64,000 nucleotides of DNA from Accumulibacter sp. (GTDB lineage: Bacteria > Pseudomonadota > Gammaproteobacteria > Burkholderiales > Rhodocyclaceae). Positions 44,770 to 53,809 of this stretch are shown here, piece after piece. The first letter of the stretch is position 1. Every line of letters starts with the position of its first letter. The stretch is taken from the NCBI GenBank assembly GCA_024235695.1, contig JACKLX010000014.1, positions 1 through 64,000 on the forward strand, written 5' to 3'. The position numbers and the translations under genes were made by a program. Under the pieces are notes generated by a model. It did not search any database, was not told where the DNA came from, and saw only the letters and a list, made by a program, of their open reading frames with translations.

Positions 44770-45150
44770 CTGGGATCCTAACAGGTGGCTAAGTTGGCAC
44801 TGAGTCGCGGCGGTTGGCGACGGGGCTGGAGCCCTTACGGGAGCGTAGTATCCCTATTTTTGTTGCGAATGGCTAGTATTTCGATAGCTGCGAAAAATCG
44901 GTCGGGCGATGCGATGCGCTTTGCCGACGCGTCGTTTTCACCCGGGTAGCATGGTCGGGTGGGGACCGCAAGCAGGCTCGAAGATCGTCCGGCGAGCAGG
45001 TGGCGGGGGCCGCCGGCCAGGCGACGACGGTGCGGCGTGTTCCTGCACGTGGCGGGGTGCGGCGACGGCAGGCGTACAATGCAGTCTCGTCCGACTTGCT
45101 GTCGCCGAAATGGTCCGCGAGAGCAGCGTTGCACGCTGCTTCGGTTGTCC
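44770..45150. other. Intergenic region between mmdA and tRNA-Leu
   Basis: No gene seen on either strand. It should hold the mmd promoter, but I see no convincing hexamer pair. Its right end runs into the tRNA terminator. Confidence 0.5.
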
Positions 45151-45179
45151 AAAAAAAAAGCCCTGAAAAATCAGAGCTT
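45151..45179 (-). terminator. Intrinsic terminator of tRNA-Leu
   Basis: On the minus strand AAGCTCTGA and TCAGGGCTT form a stem around a TTTT loop (with one G-U pair) and are followed by a long T-run. It ends about 15 bases past the tRNA 3' end. Confidence 0.88.
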
Positions 45180-45194
45180 CTTGCTTTTTGGTGC

Positions 45195-45281
45195 TGGTGC
45201 CCAAGAGAGGAATCGAACCTCCACGGTGTTGCCACCACTAGGACCTGAACCTAGCGCGTCTACCAATTTCGCCACCTGGGC
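45195..45281 (-). tRNA. tRNA-Leu (anticodon CAG)
   Basis: Full class II cloverleaf on the minus strand. The acceptor GCCCAGG pairs with CTTGGGC, the anticodon stem CTAGG/CCTAG encloses loop TTCAGGT (anticodon CAG, reading CUG), there is a long variable arm (TGGTGGCAACACCG) and a T arm with GGTTCGATTCC, and CCA is encoded. Its promoter and terminator are both visible. Confidence 0.97.
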
Positions 45282-45298
45282 ATTTCCAGAGAGGCCGA

Positions 45299-45326
45299 AT
45301 TTTATAGGAACACGAACAAATGTCAA
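45299..45326 (-). promoter_or_regulatory. tRNA-Leu promoter
   Basis: On the minus strand, TTGACA (45321-45326) and TAAAAT (45299-45304) are separated by 16 bp, near-consensus, giving a start about ten bases before the mature tRNA. The -35 box overlaps the first codons of the divergent rnr gene. Confidence 0.8.
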
Positions 45327-47491
45327 TAAGCAAACTGTCGGCTGTCCGACGCCGCGACCCTCACCTCGAGCGCGAGCTGAAGACCTACGACCAGCCGCTG
45401 CCGTCACGCGAATACCTGCTGCAGATCCTTGAAGAGCAGGGCCGGCCGGTCAGTTTCGAGGCGCTCTGCGCGCTGCTCGATATCCAGTCACACGAACTGG
45501 AGCTGCTGCAGCGCCGCCTGCGGGCGATGGAGCGCGAGGCGCAACTGTTGCGCAACCGCAAGGGCTCGTTCATCCTGCCCGAACGCGCCAGCCTGATCGC
45601 CGGGCGAATCGAGGGGCATCCGGACGGCTACGGCTTCCTCATTCCGGACGATGGCGGCGAGGACCTGTTTCTCGAAGCCAAGCAGATGTCCAAGGTATTG
45701 CACCGCGATCGCGCCCTGGTGCGGGTCGTGGGCGTTGACCGCAAGGGGCGTCGCGAGGCAGTGATCGTCGAAGTTCTCGAGCGGGCAAACCGGATGGTCG
45801 TCGGCCGTGTGCTGGTCGAGCACGGGATTACCCTGGTCGTTCCCGAGAACCGGCGCATCAACCAGGATATCCTGGTGGCGCCCGAGGGTGGCAGAAGTGT
45901 GCCGTCGGGTGCGGTGGTCACCGTCGAGATCATCGAACAGCCCCACCGGCACTCGAAGCCGATCGGGCGGATTGTCGACGTACTTGGCAACTACGCCGAC
46001 CCGGGCATGGAAATCGAGATCGCCTTGCGCAAGCACGAGCTGCCGTTCGAGTTCTCGAGCGCCGCGCTGGCCGAAGCGGCGGCGCTGCCCGAGGCGCTGC
46101 AGCCGTCGGAGCGGCAGGGGCGGACGGACCTGCGGCCGCTGCCCCTGGTGACCATCGACGGGGAAACGGCGAAGGACTTCGACGACGCCGTTTTTGCCGA
46201 GAAGAACGGCCATGGCTGGCGCCTGGTGGTGGCGATCGCCGATGTCAGCCACTACGTACAGCCGGCAAGCGCGCTCGATCGCGAGGCCCGCGAGCGGGGC
46301 AACTCGGTCTATTTTCCCCGCCGGGTGATCCCGATGTTGCCGGAGAAGCTCTCCAACGGCCTGTGCTCGCTGAATCCCGAGGTCGAGCGCCTGGCAATGG
46401 TCTGCGACATGGCCATCGACGAGGCTGGGGCGATCAGCGACTACCGCTTCTACGAGGCGGTCTTCCGTTCGCACGCGCGCTTGACCTACGACCAGGTCTG
46501 GAGCTGGCTTTCGGCCGCGGCTCAACCGGAAAGCGATGCGCACCGCCGTCTGCAGCCGCAGCTCAAGGATCTCCACGCCTTGTTCAAGGTTCTCGTTGCG
46601 GCCCGTGGCAAGCGCGGCGCGATCGACTTCGAAACGATCGAAACGATGATGCTGTTCAACGAACAGGGCAAGATCGACAACATTGTTCCGGTACACCGCA
46701 ACGACGCTCACCGGCTGATCGAGGAGTGCATGCTGGCCGCGAACGTCTGCGCCTCGGGCTTTCTGCAGGCCAACCGCCAGCCCTGCCTGTACCGGATTCA
46801 CGAGGGGCCGACGCCGGAAAAGCTCACGGCGTTGCGCAACTTCCTCAAGGAGTTCGGCCTTGCGCTGGGCGGCGGCGACGATCCGACGGCCGGCGACTAC
46901 GCGGCATTGCTCGAAAGCATCAAACCGCGACCTGACGCCCAATTGCTGCAGACGGTGATGCTTCGCTCGCTGCGCCAGGCGCAGTACAGTCCGGACAACG
47001 TTGGTCATTTCGGACTTTCGTACGAGCACTACACGCATTTCACCTCACCAATCAGGCGCTACCCGGATCTCCTGGTTCATCGCGCGATAAAGTCGGTGCT
47101 GGCGGGGTCGACCTACTCGCCGGGCAAGTGGGACGAGATCGGCGCGCACTGCTCGATGACCGAGCGGCGTGCGGACGAGGCGACGCGCGACGTCACCAAC
47201 TGGCTCAAGTGTTACTACATGCGCGACCGGATCGGCGAGACTTTTGCCGGAACGATCGCGGCGGTGGTTCCTTTCGGCGTTTTCGTCGCCCTTGACGAGG
47301 TCTATGTCGAAGGGCTGGTGCACGTTTCCGAACTCGGCGAGGATTACTTCCAGTACGACAGTGTCCGCCACCAGATGCTTGGCGGGCGAACGGCGAAACG
47401 CTATCGCCTTGGCGACCGCCTGCGGGTGGAACTCGTCCGGGCCGACCTCGAGACCGGGCGGATCGACTTCATTCTTGCCGACGAGGCGTGA
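45320..47491 (+). CDS. rnr: Exoribonuclease RNase R
   Basis: A 723-residue RNase II superfamily enzyme. It has an N-terminal helical part (LPSREYLLQILEEQGRPVSF), cold-shock domains (GRIEGHPDGYGFLIPD), the RNB catalytic core with IDGETAKDFDDAVFAE supplying the metal-binding Asp residues, and a C-terminal S1 domain (FAGTIAAVVPFGVFVALDEV, then GLVHVSELGEDYF). It degrades structured RNA 3' to 5'. It ends soon after S1 and lacks the long basic tail of the E. coli enzyme. The start codon lies within the tRNA-Leu promoter and has a weak ribosome-binding site. Confidence 0.93.
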   Translation: MSISKLSAVRRRDPHLERELKTYDQPLPSREYLLQILEEQGRPVSFEALCALLDIQSHELELLQRRLRAMEREAQLLRNRKGSFILPERASLIAGRIEGHPDGYGFLIPDDGGEDLFLEAKQMSKVLHRDRALVRVVGVDRKGRREAVIVEVLERANRMVVGRVLVEHGITLVVPENRRINQDILVAPEGGRSVPSGAVVTVEIIEQPHRHSKPIGRIVDVLGNYADPGMEIEIALRKHELPFEFSSAALAEAAALPEALQPSERQGRTDLRPLPLVTIDGETAKDFDDAVFAEKNGHGWRLVVAIADVSHYVQPASALDREARERGNSVYFPRRVIPMLPEKLSNGLCSLNPEVERLAMVCDMAIDEAGAISDYRFYEAVFRSHARLTYDQVWSWLSAAAQPESDAHRRLQPQLKDLHALFKVLVAARGKRGAIDFETIETMMLFNEQGKIDNIVPVHRNDAHRLIEECMLAANVCASGFLQANRQPCLYRIHEGPTPEKLTALRNFLKEFGLALGGGDDPTAGDYAALLESIKPRPDAQLLQTVMLRSLRQAQYSPDNVGHFGLSYEHYTHFTSPIRRYPDLLVHRAIKSVLAGSTYSPGKWDEIGAHCSMTERRADEATRDVTNWLKCYYMRDRIGETFAGTIAAVVPFGVFVALDEVYVEGLVHVSELGEDYFQYDSVRHQMLGGRTAKRYRLGDRLRVELVRADLETGRIDFILADEA

Positions 47492-47751
47492 TGTACGGTA
47501 TTGCTGACGGTCAGTCTGGTAGACTCTGGCGCCCGAGAGCGATCGCCAACCCTGCAGGAGACGCCGCAATGATTGACCATCTGGTCGCGCCCAGCCGTCG
47601 CCGGCACGACGCGACGGCTGGCCGCTGCGACAGTGCCTACGGACCGCCGACCGCCTTCCTGCGAAGGGCGCGCGAGCAGTCCGCGCCGCCACGTACAGCG
47701 AAGGCCTGTCGTGTCCCGTGAACAGGCGGCGCGCCAAGCCGGACTCGACTG
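47492..47751. other. Intergenic leader before napF
   Basis: No supported gene in 260 bases. Short frames are not protein-like. No clear FNR box was seen here, unlike the napD promoter. Confidence 0.45.
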
Positions 47752-48243
47752 GTGACCGACTTCGCTGCTCGCCGCAACTTTCTCCGTGGTCGATTCTCGC
47801 GCCGGGCGGCGCCGCTGCGGCCGCCATGGGCCATCGCCGAGGAGGCATTCCGGCAGAGCTGCACGCGTTGCGGCGATTGTCGGGCGGCCTGTCCGACACG
47901 GATCATCAGCGATCGCGATGGTGGCTACCCGATCCTTGATTTTGCCGCCGGTGAGTGTACTTTCTGCGGCGCGTGTGTCGACGCCTGTCGCAGCGCTGCG
48001 CTGCAGCGCGCCGACGGGCAGGCGCCATGGTCGGCACGGGCCGTGATCGGCGAACGCTGCCTGGCGGCACAGCAGGTCGAATGCCGGATTTGTGGCGACC
48101 ATTGCGAAGCTGCGGCGATTCGCTTCGTCGCTCGCCTTGGCGGCATTGCCGCGCCACTGGTCGACGCCGCGCGCTGCAGCGGCTGCGGCGCATGCCTGGC
48201 ACCATGCCCGACCAGGGCCATCGTTGTTGAACAAGCGAGATGA
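47752..48243 (+). CDS. napF: Ferredoxin-type protein NapF
   Basis: A 163-residue iron-sulfur protein with four cysteine clusters: CTRCGDCRAACP, CTFCGACVDACR, CRICGDHC and CSGCGACLAPCP. This matches NapF, which assists assembly or electron supply of the periplasmic nitrate reductase from the cytoplasmic side. GTG start with GGA eight bases upstream. It is separated from the other nap genes by the ACP-FAAL gene and lies on the opposite strand. Confidence 0.88.
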   Translation: MTDFAARRNFLRGRFSRRAAPLRPPWAIAEEAFRQSCTRCGDCRAACPTRIISDRDGGYPILDFAAGECTFCGACVDACRSAALQRADGQAPWSARAVIGERCLAAQQVECRICGDHCEAAAIRFVARLGGIAAPLVDAARCSGCGACLAPCPTRAIVVEQAR

Positions 48244-48388
48244 TCTGAAGTGACGACAAGCAAGGACTGCCCGGGTCGGGCACGGCGGCCGTCGGCGCGC
48301 ACAGCCAGGCGCTCGTTTGCCGGGCGCAGGGCGGTTGGCGCCAAGTTGTGCGGTGTTTCGCGATGAGCGTTTGCGGAATCTTGCGCCG

Positions 48389-51238
48389 ATGAGCGAGGGC
48401 CAGCGCGAGGGTGCTTCGCCGGAGCCGTCGCCCGACCTCGAGACGCGGCTGCTGCGCGTCTTGACCACGATGGTCGAGGAGACCCGTCCGGGACGCGTCG
48501 GACGGGTGGGCATGAACAGCCAGCTCGAACGCGATCTCGGCCTGGACAGCCTGGCGCGCGTCGAACTTCTGCTGCGGGTCGGCAGGGAATTCGGCAGGTC
48601 GCTGCCGGAAAGCGCGCTGGCCGAGGCCGAAACGCCACGGGACCTGCTGCGCTTCGTGGCGGGTACGGGCCCCGGCGTCGCCGCCGCTGGCGAGCCGGCC
48701 GCAGCCGCAGTGGTCGATGCGCCGGCAGCTGGCGGTCCGATCAGTCTGCCGGAGCAGGCCGCGACGCTGATCGACGTCCTCGAGTGGCACGCCGAGCGTC
48801 ATCCACAACGCGTGCATGTGTTGCTCTACGGCGACGGTGGCGGCGAGCGCGGCGAGTTCCGCGCGACGCCGATCTGCTACGCGGAATTGCTCGAGAAGTC
48901 CCGCCGGATCGCCACCGGGCTGGTGACGCGCGGCTTGCTGCCGCGACAAACGGTTGCCCTGATGCTGCCCACCGGGCGCGATTACCTCACCAGTTTCTTC
49001 GGCGTGCTCCTTGCTGGCGGCATTCCGGTGCCGATCTATCCGCCGGCGCGCCTGGCGCAGATCGACGATCACCTGCGGCGGCACGCGCGCATCCTGGCCA
49101 ATGCCGAAGCGGCGTTCATCGTCACCGTGCGGCAGGCCAAGGGCGTCGCTGCGCTGCTGCGTGTCGAGGTGCCGGGTTTGAGCGCCATCCTGACCCCCGA
49201 CGAACTCGACAGCGAACCGATCAGCCTGCTCTACCGCGCCGCTGCCGACGACATCGCTTTCCTGCAGTACACCTCGGGCAGCACCGGTGATCCCAAAGGC
49301 GTCGTCCTCAGCCACGCCAATCTGCTGGCCAACGTGCGGGCGATGGGCGAGGCGGTCGAGGTCAGCAGTGACGATGTCTTCGTTTCATGGTTGCCGCTGT
49401 ATCACGACATGGGACTGATCGGGGCCTGGTTCTGCCCTCTCTATTTCGCTATGCGCCTGGTGCTGATGTCGCCGCTGGCCTTCCTGTCGCAGCCGGCACG
49501 CTGGTTGCGCGCGATCTCGGATCATCGCGGAACGATCTCGCCGGCGCCGAATTTCGCCTATGAACTGTGTGCGAGGAAGCTCGGCGACGGCGATCTGCAG
49601 GGCCTGGACCTGTCGTCATGGCGGCTGGCGCTGAATGGCGCCGAACCGGTAAGCGCCGCGACGCTGCAAGCCTTCGCCGAGCGTTTCGCTCCCTACGGCC
49701 TGCAGCGCGAGGCGATCACGCCGGTCTACGGCCTGGCCGAGTGCTCTGTCGGACTGGCTTTCCCGACGCTTGCCCGTGGCCCGCGCATCGACCTGATCGA
49801 GCGTGAAGCGCTGGTCACCCGGAAATGCGCTGTGCCGGCCAGTAGCAGCGACCCGGACGCGATGCCTGTTGCCGCCTGTGGACACGCCTTGCCGCGGCAC
49901 GAGATTCGCATCGTTGACGACGGCGGTTGCGAGCTAGCGGACCGGCAGGTCGGGCGGCTGCAGTTTCGCGGCCCGTCTACCACCAGGGGATATTATCGCA
50001 ACCCGGCGGCGACGCAGGCGCTGTTCAGCGATGGCTGGCTGGACTCCGGCGATTTCGCCTACACCGTCGAAGGCGAGATTCATTTGACCGGTCGTGTTAA
50101 GGACCTGATCATCCGTGGCGGGCGAAATCTCTATCCCTACGAACTGGAGCAGGCTGTCGGCAACATCCCCGGCGTGCGCAAGGGTTGTGTCGCGGTGTTT
50201 GCCAGCAGCGATCCGGTCAATGCCAGCGAACGGCTGGTGGTGATGGCCGAGACGCGCGAAGAGGGTGCCGATCGTCGCGACCAGCTTTGCCGGCAGATCA
50301 ACGACGCGGCGGTGGACGCGATCGGCATGCCGGCGGACGAGATTGTCCTGGCGCCGCCGAATTCGGTACTCAAGACGTCCAGTGGCAAGATCCGCCGCAA
50401 CGCCTGCCGTGATGCCTTCGAGCGGGGCGTGATCGGCGCCGGCACGCGGCCCGCCCGCCAGCAGATGCTGCGCCTTGGCCTGGCGTCGTTGCGCGCCCGC
50501 CTCGGCGAATCGGCACGGACTGCCGGCCGACGCCTCTATGGTGCCTGGTGCTGGCTGGTGTTTGTGCTGCTCGCCGTACCGGTGCTGGCGACGGTCATGG
50601 CGCTGCGGTCGCCGGCGATCGGCCGCCGTGTGGTGCATTGGGCGGCACGGATCTTTCTGGCGCTGGCCGCCATCCGCCTGCAGGTCACCGATGCCGAGGG
50701 ACCCCCGAAAGGTCCCCACCTGTTGTTGGTCAACCACTGCAGCTACCTCGATGCCCTGGCGCTTTGCGCGGCGCTGTCGCCGACCCGCGGCTATTGCTTT
50801 GTCGCCAAACGCGAGTTCGTCGAGCAGCCGTGGATACACGCCTTCCTGAGCGCGCTCGGCACGCTCTTCGTCGAGCGCTTCGAGGCCTCAAGGAGTGTCG
50901 AGGACGTCGACGAAATCGCCGCGGCGCTCAGGCAGGGAAAGAACCTGGCGATCTTCCCCGAGGGCACCTTCTCGCGCGAAGCCGGGCTGAAACCGTTCCG
51001 CATGGGCGCCTTCGTCGCCGCGGCGCGGGCCGGCATGCCGGTGCTGGTGAGTGGGCTGCGCGGCTCGCGCGCCATCCTGCGTGATCAGACCTGGCTGCCG
51101 CGGCGCGGCCAACTGACCTTGACCGTCGGGCCGCTGCTGGTGCCCGGGGGGAACGACTGGAGCGCTGCCGTGGCGCTGCGCGACGCGGCGCGCCAAGCGA
51201 TGCTCGACCTTTGCGGCGAGCATGATCTCGAGCGGTGA
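48389..51238 (+). CDS. ACP-fatty acyl-AMP ligase-acyltransferase fusion
   Basis: A 949-residue three-domain protein. Residues about 15-95 are an acyl carrier domain whose phosphopantetheine serine is S54 in DLGLDSLARVELL. Residues about 140-700 are an AMP-forming ligase of the FAAL type (YTSGSTGDPKGVVLSHANLL, WLPLYHDMGLIGAWF, YGLAECSVGLAF, RVKDLIIRGGRNLYPYELE). After one membrane segment, the C-terminus is a PlsC-type acyltransferase (VNHCSYLDALAL, FPEGTFSREAGLKPFRMGAF). It could activate a fatty acid, load its own ACP and acylate a lipid or amine. The order differs from E. coli Aas. Product unknown. Confidence 0.85.
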   Translation: MSEGQREGASPEPSPDLETRLLRVLTTMVEETRPGRVGRVGMNSQLERDLGLDSLARVELLLRVGREFGRSLPESALAEAETPRDLLRFVAGTGPGVAAAGEPAAAAVVDAPAAGGPISLPEQAATLIDVLEWHAERHPQRVHVLLYGDGGGERGEFRATPICYAELLEKSRRIATGLVTRGLLPRQTVALMLPTGRDYLTSFFGVLLAGGIPVPIYPPARLAQIDDHLRRHARILANAEAAFIVTVRQAKGVAALLRVEVPGLSAILTPDELDSEPISLLYRAAADDIAFLQYTSGSTGDPKGVVLSHANLLANVRAMGEAVEVSSDDVFVSWLPLYHDMGLIGAWFCPLYFAMRLVLMSPLAFLSQPARWLRAISDHRGTISPAPNFAYELCARKLGDGDLQGLDLSSWRLALNGAEPVSAATLQAFAERFAPYGLQREAITPVYGLAECSVGLAFPTLARGPRIDLIEREALVTRKCAVPASSSDPDAMPVAACGHALPRHEIRIVDDGGCELADRQVGRLQFRGPSTTRGYYRNPAATQALFSDGWLDSGDFAYTVEGEIHLTGRVKDLIIRGGRNLYPYELEQAVGNIPGVRKGCVAVFASSDPVNASERLVVMAETREEGADRRDQLCRQINDAAVDAIGMPADEIVLAPPNSVLKTSSGKIRRNACRDAFERGVIGAGTRPARQQMLRLGLASLRARLGESARTAGRRLYGAWCWLVFVLLAVPVLATVMALRSPAIGRRVVHWAARIFLALAAIRLQVTDAEGPPKGPHLLLVNHCSYLDALALCAALSPTRGYCFVAKREFVEQPWIHAFLSALGTLFVERFEASRSVEDVDEIAAALRQGKNLAIFPEGTFSREAGLKPFRMGAFVAAARAGMPVLVSGLRGSRAILRDQTWLPRRGQLTLTVGPLLVPGGNDWSAAVALRDAARQAMLDLCGEHDLER

Positions 51239-51340
51239 GTTGCGCTTCCCGGCCGGCTGTCGTCGCCATCGTCGTGGCACGAGGCGAGCGGGCGGGCGAC
51301 GCCCGCTGCCGCTTGCCGAGGAACTCGCCGGCGGACGCTC

Positions 51341-51808
51341 TCAGTTCTTCTTGACCGGCTTCTTGACGGCGTCGCCCTTGAAGGTGTTATCGACCAGCGG
51401 TGGTGCGTCGACCTGCGGCACGTGACACTGCACGCAGTTGTAGCGACTACCCGTTGCTTCAGCGTGCTTGTTGCCGTCACGGTCGATGAAATGGCTGTCG
51501 CCGATCTTGGGCGCTTTCTTTTTCTGGTAGGTCGCCGCCGAGTGGCAGTCCATGCACTGGTTGCCTTCGAGATTGATTTCGTCGAAGTTCTGCACGGCAT
51601 GCGGGATCACCGGCGGTTGCGTGCTGAAGGTGCGCGCCACCGGGGTTTCGGTACCGGGGCGCTTGCCGGCGTAGTCCTTGATCGCCGGGGCGTGGCTCGG
51701 TGCCGCCACGTCGGCGCCGCGCATGGACGTGGTGGCGTCGGCGGCAAATGCCAGGGACGTCAGGCAGCTCGCCACGATGGCGGCGGTGAGTTTCAGTGAG
51801 TACTTCAT
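51341..51808 (-). CDS. napB: Periplasmic nitrate reductase diheme cytochrome c subunit
   Basis: A 155-residue periplasmic cytochrome. A signal peptide ending SLAFA is followed by AAPSHAPAIKDYAG, RTFSTQPPVIPHAVQNF and two CxxCH heme sites, CMDCH and CVQCH. The extra His ligands expected for bis-His hemes are present nearby. It delivers electrons to NapA. Last gene of napDAGHB. Start at ATG 51808; the long upstream extension is a shadow of napH. Confidence 0.93.
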   Translation of the reverse strand: MKYSLKLTAAIVASCLTSLAFAADATTSMRGADVAAPSHAPAIKDYAGKRPGTETPVARTFSTQPPVIPHAVQNFDEINLEGNQCMDCHSAATYQKKKAPKIGDSHFIDRDGNKHAEATGSRYNCVQCHVPQVDAPPLVDNTFKGDAVKKPVKKN

Positions 51809-51858
51809 GATTGGCGTTCCCTCCACGTCAAAGAATGGTTTCCGGTTTCTCGAGTGCT

Positions 51859-52761
51859 TCAGTTGCTGTCTGCCGCGGTTTTCGGCACGGTCTGGGTGCC
51901 GTTTTCCGGCCGATTGTCGAAGCGCATGCCGAAAGTGAAAACGTCTTTCGAGCAGACATCGATGCAGCGCCCGCAGTTGGTGCAGTTGGCGGCCAGGATG
52001 ACCGGGCCGACGCCCTTGCCGGCGCCTTTCAGTGCCGGCCGAATGACCTGCGGTTCCGGACAGACCTCGAAGCAGTCCATGCAATCGTTGCAGGCCGCCC
52101 GCCGGGACGCCGTGACGCGCAGCGGACTCCACTTGCCGAGCAGGCTGTAAAAGGCGCCGACCGGGCAGAGATGTCCGCACCAGCCGCGGCTCATCACCAG
52201 CAGGTCGAACAGGAATACCGCCAGCACCACCGTCCATCCGGCGCCGAGACCGAAGATCAGCCCGCGATGCAGCATCGACACCGGATTGACCAGTTCCCAG
52301 GCAATCGTCCCGGTCAGGCCGGCGAGTGCCAGAGTCATCGCCAGAAGCCAGTAACGCGCGCTGCGCGAGACGTGCGCGCTGCCCTTGATAGCCAGCCGGC
52401 GACGTAGCCAGCCAGCGAGGTCGGTGACCGGATTGACCGGACAGACCCAGGCGCAATAGACGCGGCCGCCGACCAGCAGGTAGAAGACGACGACGATCAG
52501 CACGCCGATCAGTCCGAGCCGCTCCGGGACGTTGCCGGCGATCAGGGACTGCAGCAGCACGTAGGGGTCGCTCAGCGGCAGCGTCTCGAGCGTCAGGCTG
52601 TAGGCCAGATTGCCCTTGACGATCCACACCGCGGCGAGCGGCCCGAGCAGGAACAGGGCGAGGATCACACCCTGGCTCAGGCGGCGAGCCAGCAGCCAGC
52701 GGTGCGCGCCGAACCAGCCCTTGGCGGCGACCGCTTCGGCACCGGTGCGCTTGCTGCTCAT
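51859..52761 (-). CDS. napH: Quinol dehydrogenase membrane component NapH
   Basis: A 300-residue membrane iron-sulfur protein with at least four hydrophobic segments, the CxxxCP motif pair ([14 protein letters not shown] and [14 protein letters not shown]) and two C-terminal 4Fe-4S sites ([12 protein letters not shown] and [11 protein letters not shown]). With NapG it passes electrons from quinol toward NapB, replacing or supplementing NapC. Its start overlaps the napG stop by four bases. Confidence 0.93.
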   Translation of the reverse strand: MSSKRTGAEAVAAKGWFGAHRWLLARRLSQGVILALFLLGPLAAVWIVKGNLAYSLTLETLPLSDPYVLLQSLIAGNVPERLGLIGVLIVVVFYLLVGGRVYCAWVCPVNPVTDLAGWLRRRLAIKGSAHVSRSARYWLLAMTLALAGLTGTIAWELVNPVSMLHRGLIFGLGAGWTVVLAVFLFDLLVMSRGWCGHLCPVGAFYSLLGKWSPLRVTASRRAACNDCMDCFEVCPEPQVIRPALKGAGKGVGPVILAANCTNCGRCIDVCSKDVFTFGMRFDNRPENGTQTVPKTAADSN

Positions 52762-53711
52762 CGCGCCGCCTCGCTGGGCGAGCCGCCACGCGGCGCGCCG
52801 GCCGGGGCGCCAGGGCCGCCCAATCCCGGCGGCAGGCTGGGAACGACGTTGGCCGGCGCGTTGCCAGGCATTCCGGCCGGCAAGGGGTCGCTGCCCGGGT
52901 CAAAATGGCCTTCCAGCTTCATGCCTTCCGGCAGGCGGTCCGGCAAATCGATGAGTCCCTTGTCCTCGACCAGCGAATGTCCTCCGGCCTTGCTCTTTTC
53001 TTCCCAACCGAGACGGTAGTGCTCGCCGAGCGAGCCTTTGACCAGCTTGGCCGGCAAGACCCTGATCGACGCCTCCTCGGTCACGCACGCCTTCTCGCAC
53101 TTGCCGCAGCCGGTGCAGCGTTCGGAATGCACTGTCGGGATGAACATTGCGTGCCGACCGGTGCGGGTGTTCGGCCGCAACTCGAGGGTGATCGCCTGGT
53201 CGATCAGCGGACAGACGCGGTAACAGACGTCGCAGCGCAAGCCAAGGAAGTTCAGGCAGGTCTCCTGGTCCGCGAGGACCGCCAGACCCATTTTCGACGC
53301 GTTGATGTCGGTCAGGCTGTGGTCCAGGGCGCCGGTCGGACAAGCCTTGACGCAGGGGATGTCCTCGCACATCTCGCAGGGGCCGGTGCGGGCCGTGAAG
53401 TAGGGGGTGCCGGTGGCGACCGGCGACTCCGGTCTCGCCAGTTCGAGGATGTTGTACGGGCAATCACGCACGCACATGCCGCAGCGGATGCAGGCGCCGA
53501 GGAAGTCGTCTTCGGCACTCGCGCCGGGCGGACGGATTGCCAGTGGCGGCCTCGCCCTGGCCTGTTTGCTATAGGCCGCCAGTCCGAGGCCGAGCAGGCC
53601 GACACCGCAAAATAGCCGTGCCGAGTCAAGGACGAACTGGCGCCGCGCCAGGGGTTGCGTGTTGGCCGCAGGCGAGCGCGCGCGACTACTGTGGTTGTTT
53701 GCCGTGGGCAT
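52758..53711 (-). CDS. napG: Ferredoxin-type quinol dehydrogenase component NapG
   Basis: A 317-residue periplasmic iron-sulfur protein. It has a twin-arginine signal (ARRQFVLDS plus a hydrophobic stretch) and four 4Fe-4S clusters ([26 protein letters not shown], a CDVCYRVCP pair and [12 protein letters not shown]). It partners NapH. The C-terminal tail is Pro/Gly-rich. Co-translated with napH. Confidence 0.92.
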   Translation of the reverse strand: MPTANNHSSRARSPAANTQPLARRQFVLDSARLFCGVGLLGLGLAAYSKQARARPPLAIRPPGASAEDDFLGACIRCGMCVRDCPYNILELARPESPVATGTPYFTARTGPCEMCEDIPCVKACPTGALDHSLTDINASKMGLAVLADQETCLNFLGLRCDVCYRVCPLIDQAITLELRPNTRTGRHAMFIPTVHSERCTGCGKCEKACVTEEASIRVLPAKLVKGSLGEHYRLGWEEKSKAGGHSLVEDKGLIDLPDRLPEGMKLEGHFDPGSDPLPAGMPGNAPANVVPSLPPGLGGPGAPAGAPRGGSPSEAAR

Positions 53712-53809
53712 GATTGCGTGGCCAGCAAGCGAACCGGGATTTCAGCCGTTGGGCGGGCGATGCTCTGCCCGCCCAGGCTCTCCCTGATTGTCCTGCGATG
53801 GCGTGCCGA

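Noticed and set aside
43198-44781. A 527-codon plus-strand frame
   Set aside because: Exactly mirrors mmdA on the other strand and has His/Arg/Asp-rich shadow composition.
45488-47038. A 516-codon minus-strand frame
   Set aside because: Antisense to rnr, which carries all RNase R motifs.
51286-51307. Hairpin between the ACP-FAAL gene and napB as an intrinsic terminator
   Set aside because: AGCGGGC/GCCCGCT can pair, but no T-run follows on either strand, so I do not call a terminator.
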